From: Phoenix dactylifera
Taxonomy: Eukaryota; Streptophyta; Magnoliopsida; Arecales; Arecaceae
Reading direction: 5' to 3'
Assembly (NCBI RefSeq): GCF_009389715.1
Contig: NC_052393.1
Span: forward strand, 5,270,001-5,334,000
Length of the DNA stretch: 64,000 bases
The notes under the pieces are model-generated. The model searched no databases. It was not told the DNA's origin and was given only the letters and a program-made list of their open reading frames with translations. Of the stretch, positions 35,801 to 49,900 are shown piece after piece (within the stretch, counting starts at the first letter, position 1; every line of letters starts with the position of its first letter). The position numbers were made by a program, and so were the translations under genes.

Positions 35801-38800
35801 TTAGTGGAGATTTTACCTTTTATTTTAAAACATTCTTGAATGTCTTGGCTACATGAATCCTTTTCTCCATTCTGTTTAGTTTAGGGCCACACTTTCTGAA
35901 AGATGTATAGATATGAGGTTCTTCCTTGCTACTTCTATATGTGTCAAATCATTCCTTTGTACAGGGATGCACCAATATGAAGGAGTGATTAGATGCATGT
36001 AGAAGGAAAGAGGAGTAGAGATAAATCGAGGATCACGTGGGATGAAGTAGTAAAGAAGAACTTGTTAAATATACATTTTATAGAAAGTGTGGCCCCACCA
36101 GTATGAAGATGTGATTTGATAGATGTAGAAGGAAAAAAGGGGTAGATGTAGACGGAAAATCACATGGAATAAGTAGTAAAGAAGGACTTGATATCTATAT
36201 ATCTTTAAGAAAGTATGGTCCTAAACAGAGTGGAATGTTATAGGTGGGATTATCCTAGTTGAACTCGATACATGACTTGGACATGATTCTACATTTTGAG
36301 AAGCTTCGTTCAAAAAAAAATGCTATATGTGTGACTCAGCTTTGTTATTTGACATCAAAAGTACTGGCAAGAAATGCATCACTTTGCCTAAGGCCATAAT
36401 TGAGATGAACTTTCTCCAAATTGTCATGCCTAGCTTATTAGATTTTTTTGTCAATCCCTATGTTTGTTGTTTATATTTGACCTTTAACATTCATGTTCTA
36501 TCTCGACATTCTATAGATGGATTCCTGATTCTTTTCAGTGAGATTCATTTTAGTGCATGACTGAAGGATGAGAAGATTGCATATATTGGTGATCTGCCCC
36601 CCCTCTCTTTTTCACTTCTAGAAGAGGTTGGGAGGGTACTCTGATCTTGGTCCTTGATAGGCTTTTAGCGGGAACATAAACTCTATTGCGAGTTAAATGT
36701 CAAAATGTCCATTATTTTTTTTTTGGTAAGCGCATGCGCAGTGTCAACTAAATTTCAATCACGGGCCTTCTCATGATTGCCTGGTAGGATTCCTTGTGCA
36801 TCTAATTGCTTTTCAGCTTAATGCCATTTGTTTCTTCTGGATGGTGTGAGTTGATATCATCTCTTGATTAGTCGTAATCTGTTTTGATGTGTTCTGAACT
36901 CTAAATGGACTTTCTCATGGTTGCATGGAGTTTAGGACTCTCAGATTATTTTGCCAGAGATATTTTGGATTCAAATATGTGCCTTTTGTTACTTCATATT
37001 ATGTACTTTAATATGATTTGCTGATTAGAGAAGTCTGTGTTGATGTGTGCTCAACTCAGAATTGTGGGCCTTCTCAATGTTGTGTAGAGTGCAGGATTAT
37101 TGTAGAATAATCTTGTTCATCTTGTGGTTTTAGACAGAACTTGTTCTTTCTGTAGGATGTGCATTGCTATTTATTTGTTGATTAGTTGAACAATCTATAT
37201 CATTATGATCTGAAATTAGAATCATGACATAGGTCATTTTGAGTAATTAATATTTTGATCTGGATATCACAAGTCTCACAATCTTGGGGTTGAGAAGATT
37301 AGTGCGGCTGTTAAGGTGAGATTTAGCAATCAGCTAATCTATCATGTCATATTAAGGAATGAAAAACTTTTATGTTTCATTGTGTTGTCAGAGAAGTTAA
37401 GCTAGAAAAGGTCTTTTCATATGGTTTTGCTTTCTCTAAACCAAATGTTGCTGAAACAGACACTACTTGGCTTGCTCTTGCAAGAGAAGTTCTCTGGGCC
37501 TTTCTTTCCTTGACTTTTGTTTTCAACCGTTTGTTAATTTATGGGTAATAGAAAGGTTGGCTTCCATTTAGTGCCATGCCATCTATCTAGTTTTGGTATG
37601 ATTCATGCCATATAATCAATTAAAAATCTGTAATCTGGAGGTATTGCGGGCAGTTAAGCGAAGAAAGAATATTCTGAATGGTATTTCTTGCGTGAAGTAG
37701 TCCTGTCTCTTTTAAAGTAAAATATGGGAGTGCTTTTCTGAGGTGTAAATGATAATTTCTTTAAGGCCTCCCATATACATTTAGTGGACAGAGAAATGAA
37801 TGCTTTTAAGTGTACCCTACTCTGGCTACATGCTTTATGTGATACATCATCCTCTCTCTCGCCCTCCCTCTCTTTCTCTCTCTCTCTTGCCCCCTCTCCC
37901 TCTTTGCGCGCGCGCATGCATGCTTATCTTATTTTAGTTTATTTTTGTTCTAGTCATGTTCGACTCTGAACAAATGTTTTATCTTGTGCTCACCTTATTC
38001 ATTTACTTATTTGTTTTTCTATTTCTTTCAGGCGGGTGATGCTCTCATACAGCTATATCATAACTTCATTACGGACTTTGAGACAAAAATCAATCTCCTG
38101 AAACTTGCCCATTTTGCTGTAGTAGTTTCACGTCAGTATTCAGAAAAAGAAGCTGCAATAAGTTATCTTGAGGGTGTAATTGAGAAGCTGCATGCTACAA
38201 AGGAGTTACGAATTGAAGAGCCTATATTATACGTGAAGATGCAAATAGCTGCATTTAATCTTGAGAAAGGGAATCAAAAGGAGTGTAAGAAACTTCTAGA
38301 AGAGGGGAAGGCCACACTACATAGCATGACTGATGTTGATCCTACTGTTCAGGCTAGCTATTACTGGATATCTTCTCAGTATCATAAATCTTGCCAGGAA
38401 TTTGCTGAGTTTTATAAGAGTGCACTTCTTTATCTGGCATACACTACAGTAGAGTCGCTTTCAGAAGCATTCAAGCTGGTAAGATTTTTGTTGGTATGAT
38501 AATTTGGATGTTGAATAAAATGGAAATGTCTTGTTTTCCTGGATTTCTAGAAATTCCTTTGATGCTGTCCGTTTTCAACCTTTCCTGAGCACCAAAAACA
38601 CTTTAGATTTTAAGTTGGCTTTACTATATACTTCTTTCTTCAACCCATTTGCTTGCTAGACTTATTCTCTTTCTTCAGTTCTAATTATATAATGCACACT
38701 ATCGTAGAATGGAATTGACAGATATATTCAACAGTTGTTGTGTTGATCATCCTGAATCTTTCTTTCTTTCTCTTTATTTTAAAAGTAAATTGGGATTTAG

Positions 38801-41800
38801 TTATAAAGAAATTTGTGATAAATGAGCATGTGGAATCTAGTAGCGTACCATAGTCCATGTAAGATGCAGATCTTCATAGCATGTCACACTCCATGTAAGA
38901 TTAGTTTGGATGCGGATTATAATCTAAAACTTTCATATTCTTTGATTTGATAATTATGACCTTAAAGTTAAGATTAAAGAAAAAAAGACATGTGATATGC
39001 AACAGATCCCTCCAGTGAAAATTGAATATTCTTTGTCCCATCATCATCATCATCATCCTCTTCTTCTTCTTCTTCTTCTTTTGTTTGTATATTCTTGATG
39101 ACCTTTTCAATAGTCTTCTTTAGCTTATATATTTTCAATGACCTTTTGGATAGGGTTAAGTTGGAGCATGAGCTTGAGTTGTTGAAAAATCACCGTCGGA
39201 AATAACAACTTTTTACATGCATATATTATTGTGAGATTTTGATTTCATTGTTTCTTTAAGAAGCATACATGAACAGGAGTCGAGTGGTTTGTCTTAGTAT
39301 CATATGATGATTAAGGATTCTTGACTCCATCTTTTTTTGGTATTTGGTGCTTTGCAACATCTTTAAGGGTCTCTTTAATACATAACTTGTCCTTAGAATA
39401 TGCCTTACCTAGTTAACAGTGAGGATTTACGAGACTGGGGAATGGCAAGGTCTACAAAACTGGTATTGAGAATTGTATCGGTATATTATTGGTTCGGTTT
39501 GGTATGATCAATATTGTATGATCGGTACAGTATGTACATATCCTATACTGAGACAGGCTTCTAGCACTTGTTCTCACTCCCAGCCAAGGTACCATCCGAA
39601 ATTGGGCAGTACGGATTGTTTTACTCAATTCAGACTAGTACGGACTGTTTTACTCAATTTAGACTAGTACGGACTGGTTCGGCGTGTATGCCAAACCGAA
39701 CCTCAGTATCGTAGCAGTACCTTATTGGTACGGTATGGTATGGGGTGGTATTGGTCTATATGGGATGGTATGGGTCAGTATGACAAATATTGGAGAAAGG
39801 ATTTAACAGATTAGGGAAAATTTGAGGTGCACAATCCCTAAAAGAAAGAGATACCGAAAATGACCTTTTAAAAGGAATCTGTTATCCCTATGTTTTTGGG
39901 ATTGTGTGCTCCAAGCCTTTGATGATGGACAATGTATGCTGGCATCCAAAGAGCCGCTAAGGTGTGACCGAATATTCAAACATGTAGAATCAGGAACTCA
40001 TATGTCTATATTCTGCTTCTTTTCATGTCAACTTAGTACTTATATACGGATCGGTAATACTTGTTCAATCATGTCCAGCATTGTTCAAGTTTTTGGTAGT
40101 GAAAGTGTTGTAAGCAAAATATGTTCAGTTAGTAGTGTCATGCTGATCATCACAAGTCACAGCTTTGGATATTTTGTAGCATTATCTGCATGTCATTTGT
40201 GGCCGTATAAATTCTGCTATAGTGGTTGTATAAAGTCTGTTATACTAACCAGTGCCCTAAGATTTAATTTGTTTTAAGCTGTGGCCTATTTGTAATATGA
40301 GTCTTAAATTTGATGATCATTTATGCAGCTACACAAGTCCACGAGTCCATGTATTTGCAGAAAATGCTAATATGTAGAACTTTTCAAAATTATTTAATGT
40401 TATTGTTCTAAACAAGATAGAAGTTATACCAATTCCATATTCTCCCCCATATATAATTTTGGCTTATCATAATGTTGTTATGCAAGGTTTCAAAAAGCAG
40501 CCACTGCTTGTGGGTGCTCAAGGTACCACTTGGTGCTTAAGCCTTAAGGGGAATGCAGCCACTTGGTGCTCGCCCATGCGGCTTGCATTTAGAAAATGTT
40601 AAAATGTAAATTACTTTAGTATTACATAAAAGAGAAGAAATGTTTGAATAGCCCAATCAAACATAAAAATAAAACAAAGAAGACGAAGGGATACATATCC
40701 AGGGCTTGGGCTTATGTGGGCCAGTTGGGAACCCAACTTGTGACCTATCTTACCCTTTGCAGAGTGGTCATAGGGCTGCCTATGTATGTGCATCCACATA
40801 GATTAACATTTCAGAATAGTAGTGTTATGTTAATGTGATTAAATATTTTGTTAATTGCTGGATGCATAGTGACATATATGTGAGATCTAGTGCTTAGATA
40901 TGCAAAATGAAAATATGACAATCTTGTTTTTGAATTTTATGTCCATTTAATGCTTAATTGATTATGAACAGATTTTGCTTGGCCTTGGCCGTATAATAAA
41001 TCACCATAATTCATGGAATCTAACTACGATTCAGCGCAGGATCTTCCATCCTTGTAATAGTATGTTATCAGGGGTTAATTTTATTTTTACAATACTTTTT
41101 AACTATTTGGTGGTTTGGTCAATGTAGTCATTGGTGATCAAAAGATACTTAGCCATGTCTAAATGGCCTTGTTAAATATTACTTGCTCTTTTATTGGTTA
41201 TAATAATTTGCAACTTAGAAGTCCATATCTGCTCACATGAGCAAGTTAACAGAGATGCTTAGGTATGCTATAAAGTCTTTTAGTTTAATTCTCATTAAAT
41301 GTTATACTTTTGATCTTTTAATTTGTAACAACATAAATTGGTAGGAATGTCTGAAGGTTGGCGCATTTGGTCATATTACCCAATTTTTAGGTTCCATATC
41401 AACAATCATGGGAACAAGTGTGTAAAAATGACATATAAGCTAGGTATTCTAATTTTCTTAAGCACATGAGCACTAAATATGTTACTGTCTAGCACAGGGT
41501 TGGACTAGTTGGAGTCTGCACCAGTGTGGGTCAAGCAACAACTCTAATTCCTTTTGTTTCAATATAGGCTAATTTCTCATTGTGAGATGCATATCTTGGT
41601 TTTCATCTGCTCAGTACTCGACGATAAAGGAAACTATTTCCTTTTTCTTATATTGTGAATTGGGTGAAGTTCAACAGAAGTCATGATTCAGATATTTAAT
41701 GTAACTACTATAGTCTACAAACCGATTTGTTGATTTCATTTAGGCCATGTTTGAATGCTCGGCTATAGCATCTGCAGACAATCTTGCATGGCTGAGAAAG

Positions 41801-44800
41801 GATTGAGGTGGTGAGTCGGGGGATGGCCGTTCAGGCAAAGCATATGTACCGCGAAGCCAATAGGGTAGCAGATTGGGTAGCCTCTTTCGTGGCTAACCAT
41901 TCTGGGGAGACCATTTGGCTGGGGGAGAGGGAGTTACCTGGTGCGCTCTGGGACTTGTTGTGTTTTGACTTTTTTGGGTGTATTCGTACCCGCTGTGTAT
42001 GACACATCCGCTTCAGCAAAAAAAAAAAAAGAATTGAGGAGAAACAAATAGAGAAGAGAAATATGAGTAGTCTTTGGGAATCATAGATCCTGTCATTCCT
42101 TTTTTCAGGATAATTGTGTCACGCCCCAAATCCGGCCCGTGACATAGCCGTGCTACCGTAAGCTATTGCCCATAATAACACGAAGCCACAATGCCAATTC
42201 ATATAAAAATATCATCTTATTTTGTCACGTCCCAAATCCAGCTTGTGACACGGCCGTGCTACTGTAAGCTGTTGCCCATAATAACACGAAGCCACAATCC
42301 CAATTCATATCAAAAATATCATTTTATTTATAGAATGTTTTCCAAAATAGAACTGGACAATGCTCTAAAAGTTGAACATTTAGAAATAATTTTATAAACC
42401 CTAAAGTCTTCAGGCGTCCTGCTCCTAGCAACCTTATTTATCTAAAAGAAAAACAATAAGAGTCATATGAGCTATGCGGCTCATTAAGTAACCATGCACC
42501 ATCTTACCGGATCAAGCATAATATTTCACATGCCAATGCATTATTTATAAAAATTAATAGTTATAGCAAAGTAAAGCATTTCATAGATAATATATCCAAA
42601 ACAAGTCACAAAGCAATGCATGCTCAACCATGCAATTTCATTAAGATGGAGATTCAATGTAAAATTCTGCCATTATTTCATGCTTTAAACATCGTGCTCT
42701 CAGTTGATAGTGCAACTATGGTCATTATAACCCGTAACAGCGCCATAATCTTTGCCAACTATTATAACCCGCTGGCGAGGGCCGTTGGTCGAGCTATTAT
42801 AATCCGCTGACGAGGGCCGTACATAGCAATCTGAGAGTTTGCAAATCATTTCATACTTTTCATAAACCATACGTCATAAATAGATTAGAAAATGAATTAT
42901 GCCACAAACATCCTTTTCATGCAATTTTCAACATAATCATATTTTGTATATACACCATATGGTAGTATTCATGAAGGATGCCATTTAGTCAAAATCATGA
43001 AGTACTTGCTAACTTATGCTTGATCCTAATTTTTAAGAAAATGCATAATCCGTCATATAATTTATAATTTTATATCTAAAATAATTTCAGTATTTCAAAA
43101 TCAATAAGATTTGTGCCAGGGTCACTTATTTCAATTCGCTCACAAATTCTTAGGCTTGGATGACAAACCCATAGTACCTAGCAATATCATAGTGAATAGA
43201 TCATTTGCCACTCGTTCATCATTTTTCATCTATTTATTTATTTATTTTGTTATTTTATTTTATTTAAATATATTTATTTATTGTCTTAATATATTTATTT
43301 ATGTATCTATTTTTTTTCCTTTTCTTTTCTTTTTCTTCTTTTTCTTTTCTTTTCTTCCTTTTCTTTTTCTTTTCTTTTCTTTCTCTCCTTCCTCACTTTT
43401 TTCCGAAGCTTTCTTTTTCCCTTCTTCCTTCTTCCTCCTGCGAAGTAAGAAGGGCGCACTCGGGAGGGAGGCCCGCAGGTGCCGCTAGCCAGCCGCGACG
43501 CTTAATGGTATCGGAGCGAACTCGGACTATAGCTTATGTGGACTAGGGAATACTACAGCACGGGTTAATGGAGGCTGACCATGGGCCTATTGTGGTGCAT
43601 GTGATTAGATTTGAATGGATTTAAACCCTTAATCTGACGAGAATGTCAGGACTGAAACGGGAGGAGTATGTGAGGACCCGCGCGGGCGTGTTTAGTCCTA
43701 CATCGGTTATTCGCTGATGAGATCTGGGGTACTTATATAGGACTAAGGAACCCAAATAATATCTTCCGGCCAGCTATTTTGGGTGAGGTCCTGGATTGTT
43801 ACAAATTGTTTCCACTCAAAAGCCGATTTTCATTATTCCTAAGGTCTAGGGATAATTGGTTCCTAACAAGCCTTTTTTGATCGGTCCCTTCTTTTTGGTG
43901 TCTTCCTATTGCACTTTCCACCTATGTGATCTTATCCGGCATATATTTTATGCAGACATCCGAACAGGGCCTTAATTTAAGAGACATTAATTTTTTGTAA
44001 TTTTTTTACTCCTTTCTACTCCTTTCTGTTTGTGGAGTAAATCTTGCAGCCTCTTTATTCCACCAAAGTTCTTGTTGCTTTAGTTATTTAATCTTTCACT
44101 TAAAAATATTGAAAAGCAAGTTGTTTAATGACTAATGCTTGTCGTCCTTACTTGACTAATGTTTTACTTGTTTTATGCATTCAGGATTTGGCATTTGACC
44201 TTTCCCTTTCTGCTTTGCTGGGTGATAACATATATAACTTTGGGGAATTGCTTGCCCATCCAATTGTAAGTGAAAGCTTTACATAAATATTATGTCATTT
44301 TTATGCAAATACTAAACATTTAATTGTTTATATTTGTGTCACAGAAACTTGTTTGGTTCTATGCTTATAGGAAAAAAAAGAATTCAATTGATAGCGTTGT
44401 ATGAAGTGATACATCTGGACTTGTTAAGATTTTAGTTGCATTTTTCTATTTTTATTCAGGCAAGAGGGATTTTGTTCTTTGTTAATCTCATGCTTCCATG
44501 TTAATTTGTACTGTTCTTTTTGTTTGCATTATTTTTTTCTCCTCTATATGTTAGTTGTAACAACAAAGAGTGGGTTTAGTTTGATGTTCTACCTCGGTAC
44601 TGCATTGACAATGAAGAAATTTTACTCTGTCTGGATACTGCATTGACATGAGGGAATCTGACTGGGTTCAGAATTGTGTACCCATCTTTCTTGATGTGTA
44701 CTTTCTATATATATATTGTTTAAATTCATATATGCCTGTAGTAAACTAATAGATAATTTAGCGAAACACATAAAGCTAGACTTTTTTAAAAGAAAAATCA

Positions 44801-46933
44801 TTGTTTTTCTCATTTGCCATCACAAATGGGAAGAATTGTATTTACAAATATATGTATTTTGCTTACAGATATTGCATGGTAGTATATGTATATATGCATG
44901 CAGGCAATGCACACATATTTGTGCATATATGCATGCAATGCATGTTATGGGGTAACAAATTTATATCTGATGAGTATGATAGTGTGTTTTCGGGTTTTAG
45001 GCCATGTTTAGGCTAACCTTAGTCCGCTGCATCCAAATGTTTGATTTTTGTTGTGATAATTTTTGATTTATTATTCCAAAACTTTAGAAACTTTCTCATC
45101 CTGTCCCTTAGTTCTAGGGCTGCAAATATTATAGATATAAGAAGAAACAAATTTCAGATTTGATTAGATTTGAATATTTATCTTTTTCCACAACCAAAAC
45201 AGTGAGAAAGTAGAAGGAAAGAGAACAAGGGGTTGGATAGAGGAGGAGAAGAAGAATAGAGAGAAGAGAGACAAATCTCTGCAAAGAAGTCATTTCATTC
45301 AATAAAATCAATCAATCATTCATGATTTGTGACTCCCCATGGGTACGCGTTTATAGATACACAAAGCAATGCTAAAATGATGTTTTCTGATCTCAAAAGG
45401 AGTACCAACTTGTTATGGACCAAAGATTTTAATTGACATTATATGACTCCAAGTAGGACTCCTAGTCAACATAAAACTCCATTATAAAAAAATAATTAAA
45501 GATTTTCTAATATTAATAAATTTATAATTCTATAGGATCCCACATAAAAGATCATCAAAGAATCTTTTGAAATCACAATCCTAATGAATTTATTTTTTTT
45601 AACCTAATAAAAATAGGATTTTTAGATGATAATTCTACTCATAATAGGACTCAAAAACCCACTAGAAAAAAGCTCTAAATATTAGCATGAAACTTCCAAT
45701 AGTATAACATGACCTTTACTACCTAAGACTCGATAAAACTAGAAAATTAACTAAACCTGCTTCGGACATAAACTACATCACTTTCCAAAGGCTATTTAAA
45801 GAAATATCAAGTCACATGGTGAATATCAAAATAAAAAAAGAAAAGTTATTGAATTATCTTATTTGCATAGATCATGCCTGTCTAGTAAAGTCCAAAGTTG
45901 TGAGTATTTTTTGAAGTGTGTATATTAAATAAATAGTAAAACCAAGGGAACATTGTAAGTATTTGGAATTTCAATAGTAACTTACAGTACCTATCTGATT
46001 ATTCTTGTTATCATAAATTAAGGGTTTAGTTGTCCAACACCTAGCCAATCTTTCTCAATACCGTGTTGTGCTAAAACTTGTGACAAGCATTACAATTTAT
46101 AAGGTCAATAAAGGTCAAAAAGAAATAATTTTTTTCTTAATTGTGCATAGAGGTGACAAACTAGAGGAGCTGAAGAGAAGAAGGAATAAATGAACATATG
46201 GAAATAGAGATTAGATCTGGATTTGGCTTAGCATTGACAATACTTATCTAATAAAGTTAAGCTAAGATGTTTTGGTTGGTTGTTCTTGATTGACTTGTAA
46301 TTTTATTGTTGTGATTGAGGGTTGCAACAATGTATATCAATGGGAAGACGTGCAAACAGGGGCAGAGCCAGAATAATGTTTCTTTTTTGATGAGCAAAAC
46401 CAGAATACCATATCTACAACTTAAAGAACATTGTGTTGAATATAGCCTAAAAGTGTTATAGATCATTGTACTTTTTTCTTTGGGGTGGGGGATAATTATA
46501 TTGGGTTGATATGAAATTTTTTAAAAAATACTTCCAATTAGTATGTGAAATCTTGAATAATTCCTAGCGAGCATGGCCAATATGGGGCTTGCAACTAGTT
46601 GATTTGCAAGCAGGGAGAAATTTAGTCACAAACTATAAATCTGAGTATATAAACTTATGATATACATTACTAATAATTAGAAAATGTAGAGGACTAAATA
46701 AAGTCATATAAAATAATTTATGACATAGTTATGAAAGAAAATGTACCATATAAAAGAAAATTCTTCATAGAGAAATACTTGTGGTGTTAATGGATAATAT
46801 TTAAAGTGTCAAACATCAAATTTTGTATTAGTAATGGAGGTAAAAATTCTTAAAGAAATATTTGTGGTGTTAATGGAAAGTATTCAAAGGGAGAAAACTC
46901 AAACTTGTATTGTAATGGAGGTAAAGTGATTTT

Positions 46934-46973
<40 letters not shown>

Positions 46974-49900
46974 ATCTAGGAATTCTCTCATATGATCGAG
47001 AAATGATATTTGGCTGGTTTACTTGAAAACTAGTGCCTGTCAATTTTCTTATTGATTTTTTTTGGCAAGGAGATAAGTTGGATTGTCTAATAGATTGGGC
47101 TCTAATATAAATCTTAGTTGAAGAAGTGTTTATCTGGGAGGAGGGGCCCAATGGAGGTGGCTGTGTATATGACTTCCCTTTGATAGGAGGGGCCACAACC
47201 AAGATTCCAGCTCAGATGTAAAGGATTTCTCATATTGAGTGCAACATCCACGGTGGAGATTAGCCCAGCACGGGGTTTGGTCGTATGCACAGATAGGAAT
47301 GATAATGTCTCCTCGGATGCATGCGCTGCATATGGCTGGAATCTTGGCAATAATGATTGAAATTTTGTCCTGGCTAGGCCTCACTTTATAGCCCTGAATC
47401 ATTTCTGGTCAGGTATATGCAACTTAATGTCTCGGAAAACAGTTTGAGCACCAGAATTAAGTGGGGCTGGCACCTAAGTGCTTTGCCAAGGACAGGTGTT
47501 TTTCATTGTCAGGTGCTTAGGTGGCTCAGTGGTGCTAAAATGGATGTCTAATTGCCCAAAACAATCAGTGAAACTGGCTCAGGTTGATTAGCATCCTGAG
47601 TTTCTGGGCTGGATTGAAGTCATAAAGAGGTAGGTGGAAGGGAGAGACCTAAAGAGAGGGGGAGAAAGGTGGAAGGCAATCAAGTTCAAGTGAATGCTAT
47701 AAAATGGCAGACAATAGCACCCCCCCCCCCCCCTCCTTCCTTTCTCATACCTTTCCCTTTCCCTCCTCCTTCCCAGCACATGTTATGCCCATGTATGTCT
47801 ATGTTTTCTAAATTATTTTCACTTTCCACCAATGCTCAAGAAGATTTATATTGTTCAGACACATTTTGTGAGATTCGACGCAAGTATCGTCTATGGTTAC
47901 TGCTGTGCTATGTTATGTATGTGCCTTAATTTTTAGTTGTCTTGGCTTTGTTTAGGTGAAATCTATAACAGAATTTTGCATGGTTTTAACTTTTCACATG
48001 CTATAGTTCCTTCATGAACAGCAGTGTTTTGATGAAACTTACAAAATCATATGCCGAAATTTTCTCTACAATACATATTTCTCAAAGGCGCAGCATCACT
48101 GGCTGTTGAATGTCTTTGTCTAATGTTCTAAAAAATTATCCTGGTTTACTTGCAATCACATTGATACCATTGAGCAAGTCTTATTCACACCTGCTAGGGC
48201 ATCACATCTCTGTTTTTTTGGCATCACATCTCTATTTTTTTTCTTTTATGGTTTTGCCTTCATCAACTGGAATGGCAAAAATATCCCATTTTTTGTAGGG
48301 TGAATTCTTTGTGTTTCTCATTCTTCTATTGTACACTGTTTAGCTAGCTACAAGAGGTTTTTAAAAGGGTGCAAAAATGTAAACCTTGCAAGTATGACCA
48401 TCTGATCCCATATCTGCATATGTTCTCCTGTTTGTACCATCAGATCACATAATAGCTTCACCATACATTTCGCACATGCCCAATTTTAGTTTCCAATAAT
48501 TGATAATCACAGCAAAAATTGCTTACTTGATCTGGTTAGGTTTCGTTGCAAATAATTCATTGCCATACATTGCTAAGGATAGCCATATCAACCACCTTTT
48601 ACCCATTTTGTTATCTATTATAATCTCCTGTCATTCTCCTCATCAAGTCTGAGCCTAATGCTTGGGCCATCTTTAAATTCGCTGTGCCTTGTTGATCTAA
48701 CATGCATCATTTCTACATTACCATTATTCAGCTTCCATGAAGTGGTGTTTTTTTAACTTTGCCATTGTTTTGTTTTGCTTGTCTCAAAGTTCTGTTTTCT
48801 AGAATTTTCTTCTTGTAAGCATCACTGCCTAAATTTGTTGACACAATTTTCTTATGATATTCAATGGCTATAGAAGACATCATTATCCTGAAACATTGAA
48901 AAAACACAAAGTGAAAAGGCAACTCTTGCTCGGTTGCTGTATTTTACTTGTTATTCTATTTTATTTGTTCCTTATTCTTCAATGTAGTATGAGGAGACAA
49001 AATTCTGCTAGTGCATGAATAGAAACATTTTATCATTTTCTCTGGCAGCAAGTATAGATTTTGGTAGAAACTCCATATGACAGGCAAAGATAGAAACATT
49101 TGAAAGTCTTGACTATGTCTCCAAGAAAAAAAATGACAATGGGTTTCTTCCAAGACATTCTGTGCTTTTTGCGTGTTTTATTAATAAAATGTTAATTTCT
49201 TTCTTTACTTTTGTTTGCAATAGTCTGCTCTCGTTTTATGGTTGATATACCTAGTCTTTTATGTGCCTTGTCACTTTTTGTCTCCCACTATATAACTCTG
49301 AATTCAAATGCCCTATGTCCTATTAGATATGTTGAGCTTGTGGTTTTGTTTTGCAGATCAATAGTCTTCTTGGAACCAAAGTGGAGTGGCTTTACCATAT
49401 ACTCCAGGCATTTAACACTGGCAATCTGATACGCTATCAAGAACTCTGCCGTGTTCATAATGCTGCTTTGAGTGCACAGCCTGCGTTACTAGAGAATGAG
49501 AAGAAGCTACTTGAAAAAATCAATATTCTTTGTTTGATGGAAATCATCTTTAGGTAAGATCTGCTATGCAGTACCAAATATGCATGTTTTACAGTTTTTC
49601 TAGAGTACAATACAGGAACCTCAAGTTTGTCATATTTATTTTTTAAATTTTATTTATTTATTTTTTGTTGCTGCTTGATTCGACATGTTGCTATCTTTTT
49701 CTTTGCAGTCGGCCATCTGAAGATCGAACCATTCCATTAGGTATTATTGCTGAACAAACTAGACTTTCTATCGAAGATGTGGAGTATCTTCTAATGAAAA
49801 GCCTTTCCGTAAGTTACACTTTCTGCATTTATCTTTGTTGGCTGGGCAGGGAGATATGCCTTAATGGTCATTTTGTTAGCTCATGCGAAGAAGGATCAGT

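Larger units (their letters stand above)
38479..44184 (+). other. RPN9 intron 2 (5.7 kb), rich in mobile-element debris
   Basis: In order: trinucleotide ATC/TTC tract (39041-39082), a GGTACGG-type repeat (39440-39790), a LINE 3' end (41755-42030), an LTR-like block with a local duplication (42117-43160), a pyrimidine-rich tract (43310-43440) and a TRIM 3' half (43506-43803). Nearly half of the intron is repeat-derived. Confidence 0.75.

Noticed and set aside
37984..38031. ATG-initiated start for the RPN9 second exon
   Set aside because: These codons lie in intron 1. The acceptor at 38030-38031 joins exon 1 in frame and gives the known RPN9 sequence.
43111..43546. Phe-rich frames of 81 and 125 codons
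   Set aside because: They are translations of a pyrimidine tract; no coding evidence.
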